Below are positions 13,945-25,843 of a stretch of 64,000 bases of DNA, piece after piece. Position numbers and translations under genes: made by a program. The DNA lies in contig BSBK01005649.1 of the NCBI GenBank assembly GCA_027943335.1, positions 762,001-826,000 of the forward strand, given 5' to 3'. A model generated the notes under the pieces. The model was given only the letters and a program-made list of their open reading frames with translations. It did not search any database and had not been told where the DNA came from. Source of the DNA: Chamaecyparis obtusa. Lineage: Eukaryota; Streptophyta; Pinopsida; Cupressales; Cupressaceae. Each line of letters opens with the position of its first letter. Position 1 is the first letter of the stretch.

Positions 13945-15614
13945 ATGTACATCTAGATATGTCACCTATATCATACAAAACTAGGGCATTCTATCAGAAA
14001 TTGGGTTCAATCATAGGCTAATAGTACAGAAATTGGACAGTCAGGTACTTCAGAAGGTAGGTCAACCAGTCAGATATCAGCATCAGGCATCAGAAAAGTC
14101 AAAATTTGGCCCTAAAAGTTAGTTTTCAACACTATATTTTTCATATAACAGTCCAGACTGGCATCAAATGTCGTACGACATTCCACAGAAGACCAAACGA
14201 TAATCCATGGTCATACAACACTACGCCTGGGATCATACGAGTTTCGAGGGACCCGGTGAAATGTTGTACGACACAAGGGTCCCTCTCATACGACACTTGG
14301 CTATACTTGAAACGACAATGTACATTCAAATGAAATGTCATACAAGTCTGGTATGGGACTCATATGAGTTTTCACACATGCAAAAATTAAAAAAGTAGAA
14401 CGCGTACGAAAAAATTAAAATAATGCTATGAAACATGAAAAATTTGCATTTTCAGAGGGGCACAGAGGTCCACCTACCGGATTTCCATACTGTCGGGGTC
14501 TCTGGTATCTCCAGCTGCGCTCGAATTGATGCGAACTCACACGAACCTTTAGATCTCGTTGTTCTACCATTTTATTGCTCAGAGGGCTCTGCACAATCTC
14601 CAAAGTCAAATGGTTGAAATGAATTGAAAATGACCCTTCAAGCCTTTATATAGCATTTGACCTAATTTTCAAAAGTGCTCCATTTTTCATGAAAATTGCA
14701 CCCCTAGCTAATTTCGACGTTCTGAATCCATTTTCGGGATCAAAATTCAAATTTGAGATCGTTTAATATGTCAAAATCATGATTTAAAATTTTTGGGCCT
14801 AGGACAATCTACTGCTTGAATAAATGACCTTCCATCATCACAGAAATCTAGAATTCAACTTAACTGATTATCTTACATGAAACTATTGAAATTTCAACCA
14901 TGGTCAACTCATGGTTTCACCTAGTCAAACTTGGTCTCCAGGACCTCTCAATGATGCAGAATGCATTCTTGAACATGTATAACCATTTTTCCAATCAATT
15001 AGCATGCTTCTGAACTATCAACGCTGACTTTTTCTTGTCAGATTTCAATTTTAATCCCGAAGGGGGCATGGTATTGCACATCATTCAAAGTCTGTAAATC
15101 AATTTCTATCAATATCTTTCATCAGTGATCAAGAGAAACAATCACGTCTAGTTACTGATTCATCAAAAAAACCTCATTGCTCGGGGCAAATCTATCATCA
15201 CTTGGGGCATATCAGATTCATCAAGATCCATATCAATCTGGTATTCTCCTAATCTTGTAAATTGTATCAATTTTTGCAACCATCGGATCATAGTGTTCTT
15301 TCCTTGGTTCTTCGGCAACTGAAGGATTCAGATGTGATACCTACTAGTTCTGCTAAGACAATCAAGTCTAGAACCGGTCACTCACTTCTTTGTAATCCTA
15401 AGGTTTGGAATCAGGCGTTTTGACACTTTTTCGCAATCATAGGTTTATTTGCTGTTATAGTGAACATTATCTTTGGTCATTCAGGACCTATTATCTTCAT
15501 ATCAAATCAATATCAATCAGCTTCTGTCTCATATCAATTATCAATTTCAAATCCGTTTCATATCTCTATCAAACACAGACTATATTTGAACCACTGCGCT
15601 TCACACAACAATTC
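13945..15614 (+). other. 3' untranslated region of the Tat element
   Basis: A third cluster of TCGTACGA-type palindromes lies at about 14167-14365 (for example GTCGTACGAC and TCATACGAG). The rest, up to the polypurine tract, shows no supported ORF or motif. Confidence 0.6.
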
Positions 15615-15628
15615 AAAGAGGGGCAAAA
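15615..15628 (+). other. Polypurine tract of the Tat element
   Basis: AAAGAGGGGCAAAA directly precedes the LTR start TGTAATACCCC. This is the expected plus-strand primer position, and it shows that the following LTR is the 3' LTR. Confidence 0.8.
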
Positions 15629-16812
15629 TGTAATACCCCAAAAATGGGCTATAAGTTCATTAATCTCCTATATCAACAAATCGAACGAAATCAACATCGA
15701 AGTCCTAATCTAAGGCACATCTAAACATCATCGAATCATAATTGATTATCTTAAATTCTGCATCGGGGAATATTCCTAGCAATATTCTTAATTATCTTAA
15801 TTATCTTTAATTTAATGATTATTTGGCGATAAATCACATTTATCCTAAGTTTGATTAATTGAATATTTTCATATTTAATTAATTAGATTTAATATCTTGC
15901 CACTTAATTGTTTAATTAAATTTAATTCTATCTATTATTAATTGTATTATTTAATTTTGACAATAAATCCATATCCTATGAATAATTGATTAAATTCTTA
16001 TTTAATTAATTAAAGCAAGTTGTCATTATTTAATAATATAGTTTTTAATAAAAGTTTGATTAAATAATTGATTAACCCATAAATCAATTATTTATTTTCA
16101 AAAATCAATTAAGTTGAGCATAAATCACTTTATTATTAAATTAATTCATGAATAAAACATGCACAATCATAAAAGCAAACAACTATCAATTATCAATTAA
16201 AGCTAAACTCTATTTTGAGTTAAAACTTAGCTTTTGCATGTTTTTGTGAATTAAATTATCTTTATTATTAGATAACTCAAAAATCAAGCTGAGTTAATCT
16301 GAGTGATTTATGGCTTTCTTCCATGCACCTCCAAAGCCCTGGATTTCTATAAAACCAAGGCTCAGCTCTTCATAATTCATCCACAAATTTGCATTCTCAC
16401 GTTGTCAAATTGGAGTCTGAAGAATCATCTTTGCGAATCCAAGCTATTGTGAGATCTTTCTAGTTTTGAGCATTGCATATCATTTAGCATAGATTCATAT
16501 CATTATTAGATCAATTTCCATATTAGCATAGATTCATATCATTTTTCATTATTATTGCATAGAAAATACCAAAAATATAGATTAATTGCATTCATATTTC
16601 ATATCAGTTTTGCATTCAAATCCTTCATTTAGGTGTCGTCTAGGTCACTGATCTCGATAGCAATCTGAGAACATCGATCTCGCACCTACTAGAAGGCAGT
16701 AAATCGCTTGGTTAAATTAGATTTCAATTTTGCAAGATTTTGATTTTTGCTAACCTCTAATGTTTTACTAAAGTGTTATGTCTACAGATCAGCTACAATT
16801 TTCACACACACA
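15629..16812 (+). repeat. 3' LTR of the Tat element (1184 bp)
   Basis: The LTR runs from TGTAATACCCC to TTCACACACACA. Both limits are fixed by comparison with the inverted solo LTR at 31215-32386, where similarity stops at the same bases. The body is very AT-rich, with many TTAATTAA-type runs. The sequence after 16812 is transposase coding sequence of a different element. Confidence 0.88.
16348..16354 (+). promoter_or_regulatory. TATA box in the Tat LTR
   Basis: TATAAAA lies about two thirds into the LTR, with a matching TATAAAT in the solo LTR copy. Conservation between the two copies and the GC-richer sequence around it make a Pol II promoter likely. Confidence 0.5.
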
Positions 16813-18251
16813 CCCACAGGATGAATCTTGCTTTTAGAGTTGTGAAGAAGTTTCCTTTAGTAAACAAGGTTGAAGATTTAGTAAGAGAGTTGTACTCGTA
16901 TTTTTGTCGAAGTCCCAAACATTTTAGGGAATTTCAGCACTTTGCTGATGGAATTACTAATGGAAACAAGCTTCTTAAAGATGTTGATACCAGATGGATC
17001 TCTTTGGATGGACTAGTGCATCAAGTTTTTTCTGAATATCAATCTTTGATTGGACTGATGTACGAAAATTAGGACAATGCAGAAAATCAGAGATGTGGCG
17101 ACCTGCTTCGGAGGTTAAGCAATATAGAGACATTTTTGACTTTAGCATCTCTTCTTCCCATGCTAGAAGAAATGATATTCATTATGAAAAAAGCCCAGCA
17201 AAGAGCCATGTATATTGCAGAATATGCTCGATTGTGTAAAATGTCATGCCAAGCCCTTGATAGTCTCTATCGAAATGACCTAAATTTATTTGATGAAAGA
17301 TTTAATCACTAGCGGAAACTAACAGATTTGGACAATCCTAATAATTATTTAAAGATCATTGAAAATGGGGATTTATGTGTTTGTGTAAGAGGATTTCAGA
17401 TACCAATGTACTACAGTGCCCCAAAGAAGTGAGCTACAAGAGTTACAAGGGAAGAGTTTACCAAGATCATCGAGTCTATAGTAGGTAATGCAAGGGACAT
17501 AGCCTATAAAGTTTCCTCTGAAATAAGATCTTGATTCTCATATGAACAACTACTTGAGGCCATGGCAATTGTGTTTCCTCAATATTGGTCCTTAAAATCT
17601 AAGGAAGATTATTGTAATAGGCTGATGACTTTGATAAAGGAATTTTGCAAATCTGTAGAATTCAATGGAGTGACAATCAATGGAATTTTAGATGAGGGTC
17701 TTCTTAGATGGCATTCAAGCACTTTTGCAAGGACTATGAGGCATCAATATCAATTAATGCATAACCCACATGATGAGGGCTCGACAACAAGGCTTTGGAC
17801 AGAACTAAAACAGAGCACAATGTTGCGTGAAGAAATTTTAGAGTTCTTCAAGCTTGTTGATCGATGTCAGACCATGATATTGGGTTTAGTGGAGGATGAG
17901 AGAGTTTTCAGTGCTTTGGGCTTCCTAAAATCAAAGCTAAGAAACAAACTAGACAAGAATTTGGAAACATGCTTGAGGGTCTACACATCTAGGTATGATG
18001 TCAATACTTTTCCTTATCAAAAAGCAATGGAAATCTGGAAGAAACGATGCAAAAGAAGAGGGTTGGGCAACACCATTAACCAATCTTCGACAGCGAGCCC
18101 GAGTGGGACAAGTACTAGTGGCGATGGGAGTCATAGAAGTGGAGGTCAGAGTGAAGAAGGCACACACGAAAATGAAGAGAACAATGAAGAAACTGGAATA
18201 CCAGAATTGGATGATGATGATGATGATGCAGAGATGAATTGGCAAATTTAG
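16813..18251 (+). pseudogene. hAT-superfamily transposase, C-terminal half (copy A)
   Basis: The frame begins mid-gene with HRMNLAFRVV and continues to an acidic C-terminus (DDDDDDAEMNWQI). It contains the stretch RFREFQHF/NGNKLLKD-like, DTRWISLDG and, near the end, VEDERVFSALGFLKSKLRNK, which corresponds to the hAT dimerisation region (usually SERSFSALKLIKTYLR). The family is the DUF4371/ZMYM-like type of hAT transposase. Copy B at 26283-28375 on minus is clearly homologous over the shared part. In-frame stops at 17070 (TAG), 17310 (TAG), 17430 (TGA) and 17532 (TGA) inactivate it, with no frameshift. The N-terminal half is missing because the Tat retrotransposon inserted at CCCAC; it should lie left of that element. 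A serine/glycine-rich tail follows the dimerisation region. Confidence 0.85.
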
Positions 18252-18635
18252 GAAATTTCTGCTAAATTAGCAGTAGCAATCAATAGGTATTTTTTAAAAC
18301 TTATTAACTACTATATCCTATCATTCAATGTTCATTTTAGAAAAGCAAGAATGTATTATGTTTCATCATTAAAATTTGAGAACAAAGAGTATTATTACTG
18401 TAGAGTGTAGTTTGTAACTTTGAATCATATCATCAATGATCATTCATATTTGAATTTGAAATTCCTGAATGAAATTTTGTATTCCAATAGCATATAACAG
18501 AGTAAATCAACTAAGAATAACTGAATAAAATAGAGTAACTCAACATAAATTGAATTGGAAAACATGAAAATTAGATAGAGCACAATTTGTTTTGTATTCA
18601 TTTGCAATATATTACAATTTACAGTAGTTCAAAAT
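18252..18635. other. Spacer between two convergent decayed genes
   Basis: AT-rich spacer, 384 bp, between the stop of the hAT transposase and the stop of the minus-strand G-patch frame. No terminal inverted repeat or ORF is seen. Confidence 0.6.
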
Positions 18636-21600
18636 TCAGAGCAATATTTGTAGGCTAGTCCAAACATCCTCTGATGGCAGAACAATTTGGTTCATAGTAT
18701 AGTCACACTCCTGCAACTTCGTTAGCAATTCATATTTGGAAGTGTGACTTGACATCACTGTTGCTTCTAAAACTCCATTCAAAGTTCTCACTAGTTTGAT
18801 GAAATCCATGAATTTATTTGGAGATATGTTTGTAGGAAGAAAGCGTAAATTAGTATTTATTTTGTCTTGCAACCTTATTTTGTAATTTTCTCTTCCAATG
18901 AAGTTATTTGTGTCAAATCCCTTAGGCAAACCAAGACTTTCCATATTCACTTTCCTTTGTTCCATCTTTGTGATCTTTTGCTTAGCTTTGTCATCCAATT
19001 CCTATGCTTCCCTTAGCTTCTCACATTTTTGAATGATACTTGATACCTTTACTGAGACATCAAGGCGGTTGCTAATTCCCTTGTTTGATAGATAACCATC
19101 ACTCTTACTGTAGAGTTGTTGCATAATATCTTTTGCTTCCTTTTCTTTCTTGACAACATCCATGTTCTGTTCAATGTTCTTATGGAGCTTCAAATAACAT
19201 ACTCTCATACTTTGAAGCATTTTAAACCACTCATAAAAGCTATTAGACATCACCAATATTTGGTCCCAAATGTGTTCTTTTCCAATCTTCACTAAATTAT
19301 TATTAGTATTTGTTAAAGTTTGAATTGTATTATTGGCTTTCTTTAGTTCTTCTACCATTTTTTCACAATTCTCTCTCTCTTCCACTGCTTTGTGTTCCCA
19401 ATGATTGGCTTTATCCGCCTGAGACTCCAATTGCTTTTGCAATTCCCAGTTGGAGGCAACATTACTCTCCATGGTTTTAACTAACTTTTCTGAACTGACT
19501 CTTTCTTCCTCTAGTTTTTTACTAATTTCTACCAATTTTCCCCTCAGTGCCTTCAGCTCTGCCTCTGCTTGCTCCTGTTCCTGCTCTATATCTACTGATG
19601 TAGAGTTTGATTTTTTAATCTTTTTATGTAATTCTTTCAAACTATTGTCTGAAGCTTTCCTCTTTTCTTTTTCATTGCCAATGTCTGCCTGTAACTTTTC
19701 TATATTTCTCTTGAGCTTGGTTTTCTCTCTTTTTGCCTTTAGTAGTGCACTGTAGACCACTTGGTTTGTAGACTTTGACACATTGATTTTGTCCACATTT
19801 TTAACTTTGGAAAAATCCATTTCGAGAGTGCTAACTTGAAATTCAGATGGATCTATCTGACTCTCTCGTGGGTTTCCATCTTTGTTTGGTGGAATAACAA
19901 CCATGAACTCCATCATGTCTCTTTTTGGGTCATATGTTGGTAAAACCTTGTTGGATGCAGGTTGTTCCTCTACAACTGCATTAAGGGCACAAGTCTACAA
20001 TGTCTTCTTTATTTCCTTATTCTTGGTTATTATTTCTGCAAATTTATTAGAGAAATCTTTGAAATGAAAATCTAGTGTTGTAGAAGGATTTGAATGTTTG
20101 AAAGGTGATGCAGAGGTAGAGCTTGCAATGCCTCTTGATCTAACTAATGCTCTTTGAGGATTTAAACTTCTAGAGGGTTTTGCTGGACCTAAATCAGCAA
20201 ATAGTTCTTTAGGATCAAATGTCATTGTTGTCAGTGTTTTGGAAATGGAAAGCTTTTGCTTCTTGACACTATCTTCTTGTATGGGATTCTATGTAGATTC
20301 TACACTTAGTTCCCTCTTTAGAGAGGGAACTTATTGTATAAGTTGGCCAGTCCCACTGGCACCAGTGACACTAGCAGACCCAACTCCAAGGCCTGCACCA
20401 TGATCATAAGCACTTTTTTCTATCTCAATTGTATTCCAGATGCCTTCTCTTGTGGGACCCAAACCACCACCTTTATAACCCATTTTTTCCACAATGATTG
20501 CCCCTTTGCCTTATGCTTTATGTCATGACTTGTTGGTTCCACTCTGACTCCCAGTCTCTAGAGTAAATGCAATTGGTGGATTATCATCATCAATGTCTGG
20601 ATATTCATCCTCAGTGTCGTATGCCATGCTAGGATGCTCCAAATTCCACAATTTGCTAAACTCTATATCCTTGTCTATTTCATCCAAATCTTCACCGCTC
20701 TTTGGTTCACCAAGATCCTTTCTCATACTCCAAAAATCATCCATTTTCATTCTAGTCCAATTTCTATCTTTACAAGCTTCTGCTAAGCTCTTTGGTATTT
20801 TTTTGTTTGATGGCTAAGCAGCTTTTTCGTAGAAATTGTAGGACATCCTAGGTTGTACAATGCCCTGGTTTATTGTTGTCATAATTTGTGATGACAATTG
20901 TTTAGCTAAAAAAATTTCCTCACCGGAAACTTTCTCCAAATCTTTTCTAACATCATCCCAGCTATCCTTATTTTTCAACTTCTCTAGCAATGGTTTACTT
21001 TCATGTTGAAATAAGTTTGCAGAGTTCTTATTAGCAACAAGCATTTTTTGAATGACGTTGAATGGATCATACTTCCAGTACCACTCTAAATCAAATTGAA
21101 AAATATCTATAAAAAAAATTTCCACTTTGAATGCCTTTCTCTCAAATGTTAACCCTCCAATTGAGAAAGGTAAGGAAGGGAATATGCTCTTCTTCAATTG
21201 GCTAATGAAGAGTCTATCTGTGCCCTCTAGTTGTACTACATATTCTACTGCAAACACCCTATCTGTCACATGCATTGGAAGTTTGTGGGGTTGCAGTTTT
21301 GACCCATAAAACCTTATTACAGTGTATTCTTCCATTAAGTGCCAGTTAGCCAATTGAATTGTGCTTCCAAGTTGGATGCAATCCCTACATGAAGCAGACA
21401 ACCTGGGCATTGGAGTGCTTGTTATTTTTTTGTACAATGGTGCCAAAAAGAAGTCTACAAAATTATTGTAATTACTTCTGTTATCATACATTCTTATTTG
21501 AGGTGTCCAATTATATATTGGAAATGGAGTACCTATCCCCCTCTGAATTTCTAGCTTGTTGTCATTGCTCATTAATATTGCAGCATTCTTGGCTAGCAGA

Positions 21601-22418
21601 AGATAGCACAAGTAGGTTGTGAACCTAAATGTCTTAGAATTACCCCTTTTAATCAATGTTAATTGTTCTTACATCAATTGAACCACGTGTCCAACAAAAT
21701 TATATCTTACTAGTTCATTGACACAATGGATATCCCAAATGAAGTGAAGAACGCTGGCACCCACTTCCCTATTGTTTTCCAGTCCCAGGAAAAATGGTAG
21801 CGAGGATATAGTATCCTGAACCCATGGCACAAAAATGTTAAAATCATAAGGAGGCTTATGGTTCTCACCCAATGAAGCCTTTGCATCTACAACTATTAGA
21901 CCCTTTATAAATGAATCTTTTGCATTTGGTGGGACTGCCTCATATTGGTTTGCTAGCAATCCCAGGTCAATATGGACATTATAGTTTTGTGGGTCAAACC
22001 CTAGGTCTAGAAAACTAAGAAATTCTTCCTCATTTATTGATAAAATTTCTTCCTAATTATTTTTATTCACAATTGCTTTTCTTTCTTCATCATAATTTTT
22101 TGCACAAATCAAGACAATTTCTGGGCAAGGGAAAACTTCGGGTAACAGCATGTAACCCAAACCAACATCCCACGAAGCAACTTTATTGGTTTTTGCATCT
22201 ACCGCTGGGTTAAATTTTATAAAATTAGGCCTCTTTGGCCCAGTTGTCTTACTGCACAATGCATATTTAATTGCTATAAGTCTCCTTTCACCGTCGATAA
22301 TAGGATCATAAACATCATGATACTCATCAGTGAAACCAGGGATTTCTACTAGTTTTTTACAGTCTATTAAAGTTTTCCCATTTGCTTGCCCTTGGCCTTG
22401 AGTTTTCGCTTTCACCAT
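18636..22418 (-). pseudogene. Unrecognised ~1260-residue protein with G-patch and long coiled coil
   Basis: A single minus-strand frame of about 1260 codons runs from the ATG at 22418 (MVKAKTQGQG) to the stop at 18636. It has no frameshift but nine internal stops: 22053, 20814, 20289, 19995, 19002 (TAG), 21669, 20511, 20331 (TAA) and 20523 (TGA). Codons 1-560 form a globular region I do not recognise (for example PKRPNFIKFNPA, PEVFPCPEIVLICAK, YNWTPQIRMYD). An acidic stretch follows, then a G-patch at about codons 636-680 (EKMGYKGGGLGPTREGI ... GLG), which usually binds RNA or stimulates DEAH helicases. A serine-rich linker leads to a coiled coil of about 170 residues (about 880-1050, rich in E, K, L), then a conserved-looking C-terminal region. 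No intron is evident over 3.8 kb, as in transposon or retrocopy genes. It is convergent with hAT copy A, 385 bp away. It could be a host retrogene or a transposon accessory gene. Confidence 0.7.
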
Positions 22419-22499
22419 TGTTCTTTCAAAGAATGAAACAACACAAATTCACAGATATTTACTAACAAAATCATAGAAAACCCTAATTTAAGAAACTCC

Positions 22500-22662
22500 C
22501 CCCAATTTAAGAAAACCCCAATTGTAAATTGTAATTTCAAAATCAGGTTAAAGTAAATTTTTGACATTACAAAATCCCCCGGCCCCAATTTAAGATAACC
22601 CCAATTGTAAATTGTAATTTCAAAAGTAGGTTAAAGTAAATTTTTGACATTACAAAATCGAG
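22500..22662. repeat. 83-bp tandem duplication
   Basis: CCCCAATTTAAGA begins at 22500 and again at 22583. Both copies continue through CCCCAATTGTAAATTGTAAT and AGTAAATTTTTGACATTACA with few differences. Confidence 0.9.
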
Positions 22663-23041
22663 ATGCATCAGGCTAGATATCTTACCCGAAATTAAACTTT
22701 GAAATCTGGTGGATAGATTGAAGTTAGAACAGATAACTCTAAGCCCTAAGGCTCTCACAAATTACAATCTTGAAATCTTCGACAACGGTTCAACAGTTCT
22801 TTTTAGCTCTACAACTAAGAGTAATGTTAAAAAGCCTTCGTTAAATGTAAATTGTAATGGTATATAATTAACTTTCTAAAACATACAACGTGTAACGTAA
22901 TCTTTCTAAAACGTACCACGTAATCTTTTCAAAAATTACACATCAATGTGTCACATTTCAGAGTGAGTTTTCAAAAAAGCTTTTTGAAACCCATAGTACT
23001 TCCAAAATACAACTCCAACTGTTCATCTCTCATTATCCAAC

Positions 23042-23340
23042 AATTGCCATGATTTTAAATATTAATAATTTAATACACAGTAATGTAAATGAATATTAAT
23101 CATTAACTATATTCACTTAGAATAGCTTATCCATGATAAAGTTTAGAAACATTAAAATATTACATGAAACAAAAATGCAGCGCAAATTTTTTATATTAGT
23201 CTTATATAATATAAACGATTGTCACGATTTTAAATATTAATAATTTAATACACAGTAATGTAAATGAATATTAATCATTAACTATAATCACTTAGAATAG
23301 CTTATCCATGATAAAGTTTGGAAACATTAAAATATTACAA
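23042..23340. repeat. Duplicated 120-bp block at 175-bp spacing
   Basis: GATTTTAAATATTAATAATT occurs at 23051 and 23226. Both copies continue past GAATATTAATCATTAACTAT and TAGAATAGCTTATCCATGAT to AACATTAAAATATTACA. Confidence 0.9.
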
Positions 23341-23685
23341 GAAATTTGCATTTGCATTTTGCATTTTATAATAAGACCATATCTATTAACGATTCTTAAA
23401 ATAAAAATAAAAAATAAAAGCAGTAGCACTTCGAATTTCTTAAAACATTTTCATATTATATTTTTCAACAATTTACAATTTATATCATTTGAAAAACTCT
23501 GGTAAGCTACTACCAGTACCACCAGAGGGAGACACGTCACATAGTAAAGGCCGAGGGACTAGAGAGTAGAGAGTAGAGAGTAGAGGGACTAGAGAGTCAT
23601 AGACTTAGGAACTATCTGGCTAAGGCTCCCTTCCTTCTGTGTGGAAGTTTGAAGAGAGGAGAATCTCAAAGAATTCATCTAGCCA

Positions 23686-24183
23686 CTAATAGTCCCTAGG
23701 TTCGTCCAGTAGGTACCACTTTCGGAGGAAATCCCTCCCAATCTTTGCCCACTTCCGATGACAGTTGAGCTTCTCAGCATCAAGGTTCAGTAGGAATGGT
23801 TGTGTAGGAACTACTCCTGGTTCTAGAATCTTATGCAAATCATTTGCCCAAGGAATTCCAACCCCAATTTGAGAAAATACGACAACATGCACATCATCTC
23901 TGAGGTACTCTTCTTTGAAAACTTTCCTCAGAAGCATAATCATATCCACCTTTTCCCCCCCTAGGTCCAACAGAGAAGCCAAGAATCGAGACAAAATGTC
24001 AGTGGTGACTCTATACCTATTCTCGCTCTCTATAAATTCATGTTTGAGCACCATTCTTATAGCCTCCTTGGTGAAGGCTCCGAACTCCGTAGTAACAGAC
24101 ACCAAGATTGGGTCTATGACCAAGCCTAAAAAGGCCTTTTGGTCCTCTAAGGTAGTGCATCTCAAACGAATTGGAGTGTCCAT
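23686..24183 (-). CDS. Hypothetical 165-residue protein
   Basis: An open frame of 165 codons starts MDTPIRLRCTTLEDQKAFLG and ends LLDEPRDY. It is mixed alpha-helical in composition, with no signal peptide, membrane segment, zinc-binding pattern or catalytic motif that I recognise. It has normal amino-acid variety and no internal stop, unlike all other frames nearby, which argues for coding or recent coding. Upstream, the phrase CAGACTATTYTCACAAATAT is repeated twice (about 24187 and 24235). It could be the remnant of a transposon gene or a fragment of a longer gene. No function is proposed. Confidence 0.4.
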   Translation of the reverse strand: MDTPIRLRCTTLEDQKAFLGLVIDPILVSVTTEFGAFTKEAIRMVLKHEFIESENRYRVTTDILSRFLASLLDLGGEKVDMIMLLRKVFKEEYLRDDVHVVVFSQIGVGIPWANDLHKILEPGVVPTQPFLLNLDAEKLNCHRKWAKIGRDFLRKWYLLDEPRDY

Positions 24184-25668
24184 TCACAGACTATTTTCAC
24201 AAATATTCTTTCATAGAGAACCTAGCACTCGCAGACTATTCTCACAAATATGCTTTCCCAATCGTAAATTAACAAGCATAGATCGATCTATTTATAACTC
24301 TTGATTGTAAATCATTCCCCCAAAGATCTAATTAAATCACAAGATAAATGGTAACTGTCCAAAAATCTCCAAATCTTTCATATTTAATGCAACACTGGGT
24401 GAAATTGTTATTGCCATTGGAAACAACACTTATGATAAGACATTTTCTATCTTGGGAATAATGAAGGCCAAAAGACTCGTGCCACGCAGGTGGACATAAC
24501 AATTCTTTATTATTAAAAAACCATAAAACCTGTACGTTACCAAAAGTAGAAATAAGTAGCAAAGTACGTTACCAATGAAATGGCGGTAGGAAATGAAGTT
24601 TTACCATTGATTTAAGATAATCGAACGGTCATAAAATATTGTCCTTATATGATATGACATTTTCATTCAAGCATTAACTTTAAGGAATTAATCAATCGAG
24701 GTACTAAATAGTTAATATTTATATGATCATATGATGTCACACCTGTCTGTCAGTGAAAATTGAAAGGCACCATCAAAGAAACCATTAATTCACATTACTT
24801 TAACTGATGTCATGACTCATCTACTCATCACCATTAATTAATATTTCTATCTAATATTGCAGACTCATTAACACTTCTTATCAATAAAATACTTGTCTCT
24901 ACTAAATCACCTATAAGTATCACAAATATTACACAGTACACTAAACCTTAGTAACATCGTATATAACATCTACACTCATCCTTCCATATATATGTACCTT
25001 ACTCTTACTAGCATCTAATCTTTCGTATAATAACCTCACCGAACTAATCATCTAGAATCTAGATTGAACATCTCTGCACTAACACTGTAATATTGTCTGA
25101 ACACATAAATATGTTGACATCAATGACAACACATCTCCTAAATATGTGAAGGAACATATTTTCCCAACATAATTAAGGTGACTAGTCACAACATGTGTCT
25201 TCACCAAGAAGCTATAGACCAATTTGAAGTTCACTTTAGGTAATACCAGGCATCACACCGTTTCACTTAATTATCATGATAGATATCAATAGTACATTTG
25301 ACATGAAAATTGAAATCTTAATCAAGCTTCCCTAATAACTAAGTATGTTCTCTAATAGGATTGGGGGGACCATAAATTATAATTAGTGCTTAGGTTAGAC
25401 CAAGGCCTTAACAATATATTCTTAATAATATGATTAAAATTGTTAATACCTTATATTTTCACATCTTCGATAAGCAATTCTACATCAATTAAAGGGGTTT
25501 TCCCTTATGATATAGATTCCACCATATATATCTAGAGTCAAATATTACTGTTAAATAACTCGATGACTAAGAAACTTACTTAGATCATGATAAAATCACT
25601 CGGGATCTCCTTAAATCTTTCCTCAGACTCATAGTGTCACAAGTTCGTTGACCGTTCGATTACAACAT
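24184..25668. other. AT-rich intergenic sequence
   Basis: Apart from the short duplicated phrase next to the 23686 ORF, I see no ORF, repeat or RNA gene in this stretch. Confidence 0.5.
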
Positions 25669-25843
25669 ATCAACGGCCCAAGGTGAATTTCGGGCCTTTT
25701 GTTGGTCTTCATAATATTTACGAGAAAATCTCAGCGGAATCATGACACATGATATGATACAACGTGTCATGATTCCACCGAGATTTTCCCGTAAATATTA
25801 TGAAGACCAACAAAAGGCTCGAAATTCACCTTTGGCCGTTGAT
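25669..25843. repeat. Foldback element with 80-bp arms and 15-base loop
   Basis: The arm at 25669-25748 is the reverse complement of 25764-25843 at 75 of 80 positions; four of the five mismatches are transitions. The ends are ATCAACGGCC and GGCCGTTGAT. It could be a small foldback MITE, or it could be transcribed to a long hairpin giving small RNAs. No clear target duplication is seen. Confidence 0.9.

Larger units (their letters stand above)
1..16812 (+). mobile_element. Tat-lineage Ty3/gypsy LTR retrotransposon, 5' end outside window
   Basis: The order leader, gag, protease, reverse transcriptase, RNase H, second (archaeal-type) RNase H, integrase, long 3' region with an antisense ORF, polypurine tract and LTR is diagnostic of the Tat branch (Tat/Ogre/Retand-like). 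The 3' LTR is 15629-16812 and a solo LTR of the same family lies at 31215-32386. No copy of the LTR end is seen in the first 2.8 kb, so the 5' LTR and primer site lie left of the window and the element exceeds 16.8 kb. Its right edge abuts CCCACAGG of a hAT transposase codon series, so it is inserted in that gene. The expected 5-bp target duplication is CCCAC (16813-16817), but only the right copy is visible. Confidence 0.88.
22419..23685. other. Repeat-rich spacer upstream of the G-patch frame
   Basis: It holds an 83-bp tandem duplication (22500-22662), a duplication of about 120 bp at 175-bp spacing (23042-23340) and a short GAGAGTA run (23564-23600). The positions would suit the subterminal region of a DNA transposon, but no inverted repeat is visible. 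Confidence 0.5.

Noticed and set aside
16813..18251. Intact hAT transposase gene
   Set aside because: Four in-frame stops and loss of the N-terminal half to the retrotransposon insertion.
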